Shown here piece after piece: positions 1 through 4,586 of a DNA stretch of 11,754 nt; position 1 is the stretch's first letter, and every line of letters begins with the position of its first letter. The translations under genes and the position numbers were made by a program. Where the stretch lies: positions 1-11,754 of the forward strand of contig CAUDRX010000066.1 in NCBI GenBank assembly GCA_958451915.1, written 5' to 3'. The notes beneath the pieces are model-generated. The model was given only the letters and a program-made list of their open reading frames with translations. It made no database searches and was not told where the DNA came from. The DNA comes from an uncultured Peptococcaceae bacterium (lineage in GTDB: Bacteria > Bacillota > Peptococcia > Peptococcales > Peptococcaceae).

Positions 1-162
1 CAGTTTTATTGTGATAAAGCACGAACCAATTATCGTTTGCTGAAATGGCTTCGTGAGAATAAAAGCTTCCTGCAGAAACAATCGCTGGGACATTGCTTCA
101 CAGATCTTGCTGTCGATATAAGACAAGGCTATTCGAACAAAAAGAAGCCATCGCAGAAGTGA
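1..162 (+). CDS. C-terminal end of an unidentified element gene (5' truncated by window)
   Basis: Frame 1 is open from the first base to a TGA at 160-162, giving the last 53 residues of a protein that begins outside the window. The visible tail contains YRLLKWLRE and ends in a lysine-rich stretch (NKKKPSQK), which suggests a basic, possibly nucleic-acid-binding C-terminus. The stop lies 12 bases before the likely xis start, so the gene is probably cotranscribed with xis. In small integrative elements a gene at this position is often a replication initiator/relaxase or a small regulator, but no motif here decides between them. I do not recognise the family. The gene is called from the open frame, its spacing and its position. 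Confidence 0.55.
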   Translation, partial: QFYCDKARTNYRLLKWLRENKSFLQKQSLGHCFTDLAVDIRQGYSNKKKPSQK

Positions 163-174
163 AAGGTGGTGCAA

Positions 175-417
175 ATGATGGTTAAGAAAGGCGTTCAATT
201 AGAAAACGAAATGCTTTTTCCGGAAGATACCGTACCGATCTGGGAAAAATCGAACCTGACGCTCAAAGAAGCGGCGGCCTACTCGGGCATTGGGGTGAAC
301 AAGCTTCGCGAACTCAGCAATGACGAACGGTGTTCCTTTGTGTTGTGGGTAGGTGGCAAGCGATTGATCAAGCGAAGATTGCTGGATGAATTCTTAGAGA
401 AAACGTACTCCATCTGA
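175..417 (+). CDS. xis: Tn916-type excisionase (Xis), small winged-helix DNA-binding protein
   Basis: This 80-residue protein has the layout of the Tn916 Xis family. A short leader is followed by VPIWEKSNLTLKEAAAYSGIGVNKLREL, where 'LTLKEAAAYSGIGVNKL' is the MerR/HTH_17-like helix-turn-helix. A wing-like segment (VLWVGGKRLIKRRLLDEFLE) ends the protein. Xis proteins bind and bend DNA near the element ends and bias the integrase toward excision. I chose ATG 175 because AAAGGTGG at 163-170 sits about 5 bases upstream; ATG 178 is equally possible. The upstream GTG at 166 falls inside that ribosome binding site and is unlikely. It precedes an integrase gene, as in Tn916. Family assignment is from motif and context and is strong. 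Confidence 0.9.
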   Translation: MMVKKGVQLENEMLFPEDTVPIWEKSNLTLKEAAAYSGIGVNKLRELSNDERCSFVLWVGGKRLIKRRLLDEFLEKTYSI

Positions 418-423
418 TAATCA

Positions 424-452
424 GTGATAAAGGGGCCTTGATATGCTACAAT
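424..452 (+). promoter_or_regulatory. Likely integrase promoter with extended -10 box
   Basis: TGCTACAAT at 444-452 is an extended -10 element (TGn plus TACAAT at 447-452). GTGATA at 424-429 matches four of six -35 positions and is separated from it by 17 bp. A start of transcription would fall near 459, about 40 bases ahead of the integrase ATG. The -10 box lies at the edge and in the loop of the inverted repeat at 430-476, so promoter and stem-loop occupy the same DNA. The call rests on consensus match and spacing. Confidence 0.5.
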
Positions 453-476
453 GAAAGTATCATATCAAGGCTCTTT
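430..476 (+). repeat. Long inverted repeat / stem-loop between xis and int
   Basis: AAGGGGCCTTGATATG (430-445) and CATATCAAGGCTCTTT (461-476) can pair over 16 positions. The inner 11 bp are perfect, two outer positions are G-U pairs, and the loop is 15 nt. No run of T follows the stem, so it is not a standard intrinsic terminator. The integrase ribosome binding site GGAAAGGAG (484-492) lies just downstream. In RNA reading through from xis the whole stem could form. In RNA started at the promoter in the loop only the right arm would be present. Integrase or Xis binding is another possible role. Confidence 0.75.
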
Positions 477-499
477 CCATTACGGAAAGGAGTTTGACA

Positions 500-1690
500 A
501 TGTCTGGACGAAGAAAAGACCACAAAGGGCGCGTCCTCAAGACAGGAGAGAGCCAGCGCAAAGATCTTACATATCAGTATCGATATAAAGATATTAATGG
601 AAAACGGCAAACCATCTATGCCAACGATCTGAAAACGCTGCGTGAAAAAGAAAAGGCTGTTCAAAAAACATTAGATGCAGAGATTGATTATCCTGCCGGA
701 AAGATCACCGTTATTGAGCTGTTGGAACGCTACATTCGTTTGAAACAGGGTGTTCGCTATAACACGAAGGTGGGCTATAATTTTGTGCTGAATCTGGTGA
801 AGCGAGAAGACTTTGGTCATATGTACGTTCGTGACATTAAGATGTCAGACGTACAGTTGTGGGTCATCAAACTTCATGAGGATGGCAGAGGATATAGTAC
901 CATCACCAGTGTGCGTGGCGTGCTCAAGCCTGCTTTCCAGATGGCGTGCAATGAGGATGTGATTCGGAAGAATCCATTTGCGTTCAAGCTGACGGATTAT
1001 GTACCGAACGATTCAAAGAAGCGTGCGGTGTTGACAGAAGAACAGCAGGAAATCTGGATGGAATTTATTCGGACGGATCCGACGTACTCCAAATATTACG
1101 ATGAGTTTGTCGTGCTTTTAGGAACCGGGATGCGTGTCAGTGAATTCTGTGGACTCACTAAGAACGATCTGGATTTTGAGCAGCGGCGGATCCGTGTGGA
1201 TCATCAGCTTGTCCGAGAACGCGGCGGCAAATATTACGTCGAGAAAACAAAGACGGAGGCTGGGTGTCGATTCATTCCAATGACGGAAGACGTTTACCGG
1301 AGCTTGCAGAAGATCGTCAGTCGGCGCAAGCAGCTTAAAACGGAGATGGTTGTGGATGGGTACAGCGGATTTATCTTGCTGGACAAGAATGATCGGCCAA
1401 AAGTAGCGTTACATATTGAAAATGAGTTCCGTTGGGCGTTGAAGAAGTATAAAAAGCTGCATCCCGAGCAACCACTCCCACATATTACACCGCATGTGTT
1501 TCGACATACATTTTGCACGAATATGGCAAATGCAGGGATGAGCATCAAGAATCTGCAATATTTGATGGGACATTCTGACGCTGGCGTGACAATGAATGTG
1601 TACACTCATATGAGTTATATTCAGGCTGAGGCGCAAATGGCAGAAATTCTGGCATTTCCAACTGCTGAGGAACGAGCTGTTTCGGGGTAA
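500..1690 (+). CDS. int: Tn916-family tyrosine integrase
   Basis: This 396-residue tyrosine recombinase catalyses integration and excision of the element; Tn916 Int is about 405 residues. The first ~65 residues, with RVLKTGESQRKD and YQYRYKD, match the Tn916 Int arm-binding domain. A SAM-like core-binding domain follows at ~66-165 and the catalytic domain at ~180-385. All six catalytic positions are visible: R212 (GTGMRVSEF), K251 (TKTEAG), H332 and R335 (HVFRHTF), H358 (LMGHSD) and the nucleophile Y368 (NVYTH). I chose ATG 500 because GGAAAGGAG at 484-492 precedes it with good spacing; the in-frame TTG at 494 is less likely. Its base composition is lower in G+C than the host genes that follow. 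The gene appears intact, so the module is probably active. Confidence 0.95.
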   Translation: MSGRRKDHKGRVLKTGESQRKDLTYQYRYKDINGKRQTIYANDLKTLREKEKAVQKTLDAEIDYPAGKITVIELLERYIRLKQGVRYNTKVGYNFVLNLVKREDFGHMYVRDIKMSDVQLWVIKLHEDGRGYSTITSVRGVLKPAFQMACNEDVIRKNPFAFKLTDYVPNDSKKRAVLTEEQQEIWMEFIRTDPTYSKYYDEFVVLLGTGMRVSEFCGLTKNDLDFEQRRIRVDHQLVRERGGKYYVEKTKTEAGCRFIPMTEDVYRSLQKIVSRRKQLKTEMVVDGYSGFILLDKNDRPKVALHIENEFRWALKKYKKLHPEQPLPHITPHVFRHTFCTNMANAGMSIKNLQYLMGHSDAGVTMNVYTHMSYIQAEAQMAEILAFPTAEERAVSG

Positions 1691-1704
1691 AGAGCACGAT
1701 GTGG

Positions 1705-1724
1705 TTTACACCAAATTTACACCA
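1705..1724 (+). repeat. Two direct copies of TTTACACCA at 11-bp spacing downstream of int
   Basis: TTTACACCA occurs at 1705-1713 and again at 1716-1724, one helical turn apart, starting 15 bases after the integrase stop. Tn916-type integrases bind short directly repeated arm-type sites near the element ends through their N-terminal domain. The position and helical phasing fit such sites. A second near-tandem pair, AGATTTA at 1744-1750 and 1754-1760, follows. The repeats are seen directly; the arm-site role is inferred. Confidence 0.45.
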
Positions 1725-1763
1725 TTTTAGGGAATTTTGGCGTAGATTTACGGAGATTTATGT

Positions 1764-1856
1764 ATGATCTGTATTTTAGAAAGATATCAAATAAAACGCC
1801 GCAAAGCCGGTCGTATCAAGGGCTTGAAGGCTTATGAAGGGATGTATGCAAAATGA
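1764..1856 (+). other. Short open frame overlapping the phosphatase start; possible severed 3' end of a host gene at the element end
   Basis: A 30-codon frame opening at ATG 1764 ends with TGA at 1854-1856 and overlaps the phosphatase ATG at 1853 as ATGA. Its last 20 codons are host-like in composition and encode a basic tail (KRRKAGRIKGLKAYEG...). The same ATGA coupling joins three other gene pairs in this window. A plausible reading is that the element inserted into the 3' part of a gene that was in an operon with the phosphatase, leaving its tail here. The frame is short enough to be chance, and a neighbouring frame is also open for about 20 codons. The element's attachment core is expected somewhere near 1760-1830 but cannot be fixed without its other end. 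Confidence 0.3.
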
Positions 1857-2311
1857 GAAAAATCCTGTTTGTCTGCCACGGCAATATCTGTCGTTCGGCG
1901 ATGGCGGAGAATATGTTCCGGCAGATGCTGCTGGCGCGTGGCATCACGGATGTGCTGGTGGATTCGGCGGCGACGTCGCGGGAGGAGATCGGCAATCGGA
2001 TCTATCCGCCGGCGCGGGCGAAACTGGAAGAAAAAGGGGTGCCGGTCTGCGATCATCGGGCGCGGCAGATGACGGCAGCGGATCATGCGGCATGTGACTG
2101 GCTCATTGGCATGGATGCGGCGAACATCCGTAATATGACGCGCATCGCTGGCGGAGATGCGGCGGGCAAGATCCACCGGCTGCTGGAGCTGGCGGGTGAG
2201 CAGCGCGACATTGCCGATCCCTGGTATACGGGCGATTTTGAGCAGACCTATCGGGATCTGGAAACGGGGCTTGAGGCACTCCTGGCACGCTTGACGGAGG
2301 AGATACGATGA
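1853..2311 (+). CDS. Low-molecular-weight protein-tyrosine phosphatase
   Basis: The 152-residue protein hydrolyses phosphotyrosine (or arginine phosphate in some relatives) in the cytoplasm. The N-terminal P-loop VCHGNICRS carries the nucleophile C8 and R14-S15 of the CX5RS signature. The downstream GVPVCDHRARQM segment is the usual substrate-loop region. DPWYTGDF near the C-terminus supplies the general acid D122; the common form is DPYY, and here position 124 is Trp. Length is normal for the family. AAGGGA at 1837-1842 precedes ATG 1853 by about 10 bases. It is the first intact host gene after the mobile element and overlaps the LysR gene by 4 bases, so the two are translationally coupled. 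Family is certain; whether it prefers phosphotyrosine or phosphoarginine is not shown. Confidence 0.93.
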   Translation: MRKILFVCHGNICRSAMAENMFRQMLLARGITDVLVDSAATSREEIGNRIYPPARAKLEEKGVPVCDHRARQMTAADHAACDWLIGMDAANIRNMTRIAGGDAAGKIHRLLELAGEQRDIADPWYTGDFEQTYRDLETGLEALLARLTEEIR

Positions 2312-3210
2312 CGCTGCAGCAGCTGCGGTATGTGCTGGAGGTGGCAGAGGCGGGCACCCTGCGCAAAGCGGCGGAGCGGCTCTTTATCACCCAGCCGAGC
2401 CTGACGGCGGCGATCCGCGAATTGGAGAGCGAGTTTGGCATCACGATCTTTAACCGTACGAACAAAGGTGTAGAGGTGACGACGGAGGGAGAAGAGTTCC
2501 TGGGCTATGCGCGGCAGGTGCTGCTGCAAACGCGGCTGATCGAAGAGCGTTATGCGGGCACAGCGCCGGTGCGGCAGCAGTTCTGCGTGTCGACGCAGCA
2601 CTATTCTTTCGCGGTGGAAGCATTTGTGGCGCTTTTGGATGCGTATGGCGGGGCGTGCTATGATTTTCGCATCCGTGAAACGCAGACGTATGAGATCGTC
2701 GAGGATGTGGCACGGCTCAAGAGCGAGGTGGGGGTGCTTTATCTCAACAGCTTCAATGAAACGGTGCTGTGCAAGACATTCCGTGAGCATGATCTGGTCT
2801 TTGAGCGGCTGTTCGTGGCACGGCCGCATGTCTTTGTGGGGACGGGCAATCCTCTGGCGCGGCAGTCGGTAGTGACGCTGGCGGACCTGGCGCCGTATCC
2901 GCGCCTGTCGTACGAACAGGGAGATCACAATGCGTTCTATTTTTCAGAGGAGATCCTGAGCACCCTTGAGAGCAGCAAGGACATCCGCGTCTGCGACCGT
3001 GCGACGCTCTTTAACCTGCTCATCGGGCTGAACGGCTACACGATCTGCAGCGGTGTCATCAACGAGGCGCTGAATGGGCGTAACATCGTGGCGGTGCCGC
3101 TGGATGTGGATGATCACATGGAGATCGGTATCATCACCCATAAGCGGGTGGTGCTGAGCCGGCTGGCAGAACGGTACATCGAGATCTTAAAGCGGCTTGT
3201 GATAGATTGA
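2308..3210 (+). CDS. LysR-family transcriptional regulator
   Basis: The 300-residue protein has the standard LysR layout. A winged helix-turn-helix occupies residues ~1-62 (LQQLRYVLEVAEAGTLRKAAE, then FITQPSLTAAIREL and the conserved IFNRT wing). A linker helix and a periplasmic-binding-like effector domain from ~90 to 295 follow. Such proteins act as tetramers and respond to a small-molecule ligand. It overlaps the phosphatase stop by ATGA, so the two are probably made from one mRNA. It is not divergent from a target gene, so the usual clue to its regulon is missing. The methionine-synthase-like gene downstream is one candidate, since LysR-type MetR controls metE in Proteobacteria, but it has its own promoter and no clear T-N11-A box was found. 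Ligand unknown. Confidence 0.92.
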   Translation: MTLQQLRYVLEVAEAGTLRKAAERLFITQPSLTAAIRELESEFGITIFNRTNKGVEVTTEGEEFLGYARQVLLQTRLIEERYAGTAPVRQQFCVSTQHYSFAVEAFVALLDAYGGACYDFRIRETQTYEIVEDVARLKSEVGVLYLNSFNETVLCKTFREHDLVFERLFVARPHVFVGTGNPLARQSVVTLADLAPYPRLSYEQGDHNAFYFSEEILSTLESSKDIRVCDRATLFNLLIGLNGYTICSGVINEALNGRNIVAVPLDVDDHMEIGIITHKRVVLSRLAERYIEILKRLVID

Positions 3211-3233
3211 AACTATCGCGAACCGCTTTTTTT
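3190..3233 (+). terminator. Strong intrinsic terminator overlapping the lysR stop
   Basis: AAGCGGCTTGTGATAG (3190-3205) pairs with CTATCGCGAACCGCTT (3213-3228) over 16 positions, with two G-U pairs and one mismatch. The loop is ATTGAAA, and a T run extends to 3233. The lysR stop codon (3208-3210) lies in the loop, so the last codons of the gene form the left arm. It should end the phosphatase-lysR transcript. Confidence 0.9.
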
Positions 3234-3239
3234 AGATAT

Positions 3240-3268
3240 TATACAGATGCTTGCGACTTCGCTATAAT
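3240..3268 (+). promoter_or_regulatory. Promoter of the MetE-like gene
   Basis: TATACA (3240-3245, four of six -35 matches) and a perfect TATAAT (3263-3268) are 17 bp apart. Transcription would start near 3275, only about 30 bases before the ATG. That leaves no room for a SAM riboswitch, which controls related genes in Bacillus subtilis. Confidence 0.75.
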
Positions 3269-3271
3269 AAA

Positions 3272-3296
3272 CCTCACTGAAAACCTAGTGAAGGAG
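3272..3296 (+). promoter_or_regulatory. Short leader hairpin covering the ribosome binding site
   Basis: CCTCACT (3272-3278) can pair with AGTGAAGG (3287-3294) through a one-base bulge, with loop GAAAACCT. The right arm includes most of the Shine-Dalgarno AAGGAG (3291-3296) that serves ATG 3305. The left arm begins at or just before the predicted transcription start, so small shifts in start site would decide whether the hairpin forms. A regulatory role is inferred from pairing alone. Confidence 0.3.
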
Positions 3297-3304
3297 TAGA
3301 TAAT

Positions 3305-4417
3305 ATGCAATCTTATACACCATTCCGTTATGATTATGTGGGCAGTTTCCTGCGTCCGGCTGCGCTGAAACAGGCGCGTGCGGACTATGCCGCTGGGCAC
3401 ATGGATGCGGCGGCGCTGAAAGCGGTGGAAGACGCGGCGATCACCGACCTTATCGCCAAACAGAAGGCGGCGGGGTATCATGTGATCACCGATGGCGAGT
3501 TCCGGCGTGCGACCTGGCATCTGGATTTTATGTGGGGCTTTGAAGGGGTCGGCCATCAGGCGACGGAGCGCGGCCTGCAGTTTCAGGGAGAGGCGGCGAA
3601 GATCGACGATACCTTCCTGACCGGCAAGCTTTCGGTGAAGGAGCATCCGTTTGTAGAGCATTTTAAATTTGTGAAGCAGTTCGAGGATGCGCATACCGTT
3701 GCCAAGCAGACCATCCCGGCACCGGCACAGTTTCTGGAACAGTTCATCATGCCAATGAATGCCGAGAGTACACGTCGTTACTACCCTGACGAAGAGGCGC
3801 TGGTTGCCGACATCGTAGCAGGCTATAAGCAGGTCATCCAGGCGCTTTACGCGGCTGGATGCCGCAATCTTCAGCTCGACGACTGCACCTGGGGACTATT
3901 GGTCGATGAACGCAACACCCAGTTTTTTGCCACGGATGCGGCAGGCATCGAACGCATCAAGAAGCTTTTCCTGACGATCAACAACCTTGCCATCGAAGAC
4001 AAGCCGCAGGATATGGTCATCAATACCCACATCTGCCGCGGCAACTTTCATTCGACCTGGGCTTGCAGCGGCCCGTATGATGCGATCGCGGATCTTGTCT
4101 TTGCACAGGAGAATGTGGATGCACTCTATCTGGAGTTTGACGATGCGCGTTCTGGCAGCTTTGATTGTCTGCGTCAGGTCTCGCCGGATAAGAAGGTCGT
4201 GCTTGGCCTCGTGACGACGAAAACGCCGCAGCTGGAGGATAAGGATGCCGTCATCGCACGCATCCGCGAAGCCGCGGAGATCGTGCCGCTGGACCGTCTC
4301 TATCTGAGTCCGCAGTGCGGGTTTGCTTCCTGCGAGATCGGCAATAAGCTGAGTGAAGAAGAGCAGTGGGCCAAGCTTGCCCTCGTCAAGACGATCGCAG
4401 AAGAAGTCTGGGGCTGA
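3305..4417 (+). CDS. Single-domain MetE-like methyltransferase (YxjG/YxjH family)
   Basis: The 370-residue protein matches the C-terminal catalytic barrel of cobalamin-independent methionine synthase. It lacks the N-terminal half of full-length MetE (about 750 residues), as in B. subtilis YxjG and YxjH. The start YDYVGSFLRP and the TDGEFRRATWHLDFMWG block are typical of the subfamily. A full zinc site is visible: H242 and C244 (NTHICRG), E277 (YLEFDD) and C338 (SPQCGF). The E-to-C spacing of 61 equals that between E665 and C726 of E. coli MetE. It should be a cytoplasmic enzyme that methylates homocysteine to methionine. The methyl donor is uncertain: short MetE-like proteins can use donors other than methyl-tetrahydropteroyl-triglutamate. 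AAGGAG at 3291-3296 sits 8 bases before ATG 3305. It is monocistronic, between its own promoter and terminator. Confidence 0.9.
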   Translation: MQSYTPFRYDYVGSFLRPAALKQARADYAAGHMDAAALKAVEDAAITDLIAKQKAAGYHVITDGEFRRATWHLDFMWGFEGVGHQATERGLQFQGEAAKIDDTFLTGKLSVKEHPFVEHFKFVKQFEDAHTVAKQTIPAPAQFLEQFIMPMNAESTRRYYPDEEALVADIVAGYKQVIQALYAAGCRNLQLDDCTWGLLVDERNTQFFATDAAGIERIKKLFLTINNLAIEDKPQDMVINTHICRGNFHSTWACSGPYDAIADLVFAQENVDALYLEFDDARSGSFDCLRQVSPDKKVVLGLVTTKTPQLEDKDAVIARIREAAEIVPLDRLYLSPQCGFASCEIGNKLSEEEQWAKLALVKTIAEEVWG

Positions 4418-4462
4418 TCCTGTCCGCCGGATGCAGATGGGAACGAAATCGAGAATGATGTC

Positions 4463-4493
4463 AAAGGACGTTTTGAAGAAACGTCCTTTTTTT
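4463..4493 (+). terminator. Intrinsic terminator after the MetE-like gene
   Basis: AAAGGACGTTT (4463-4473) pairs perfectly with AAACGTCCTTT (4479-4489) around loop TGAAG, and the T run reaches 4493. It lies 46 bases after the stop codon and closes this transcription unit. Confidence 0.93.
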
Positions 4494-4515
4494 ATGCAGT
4501 TTTTGCGAAAAATGC

Positions 4516-4544
4516 TTTCGGAATATTTCACCATCCTGTATAAT
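4516..4544 (+). promoter_or_regulatory. Likely promoter of the SLH surface-protein gene
   Basis: A perfect TATAAT at 4539-4544 is preceded directly by TG. The -35 position 17 bp upstream (TTTCGG, 4516-4521) is poor, so activity may depend on the -10 region or an activator. The first downstream gene begins at 4587 with AGGAGG at 4574-4579. Confidence 0.55.
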
Positions 4545-4586
4545 GGAAACATATTAGCAATGTTTGAATGAAGAGGAGGCGCAGAC

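Noticed and set aside
430..476. Stem-loop read as an intrinsic terminator of xis
   Set aside because: The stem is not followed by a T run; the bases after it lead straight into the integrase ribosome binding site.
1..1850. CRISPR array, transposase or insertion-sequence ends
   Set aside because: No evenly spaced repeats or transposase motifs are present; the mobile features are explained by the Tn916-type xis-int module.
1834..2097. 87-residue plus-strand frame overlapping the phosphatase start
   Set aside because: It is an out-of-frame reading of the phosphatase gene; the other frame carries the complete CX5RS and DPWY motifs.
2248..2928. 226-residue open frame on the minus strand
   Set aside because: Antisense to the LysR gene and the end of the phosphatase gene; Arg/His/Gln-rich composition typical of a shadow frame.
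3211..3304. SAM riboswitch ahead of the MetE-like gene
   Set aside because: Expected from B. subtilis relatives, but the space between the lysR terminator and the ATG is only about 70 bases and shows no S-box core.
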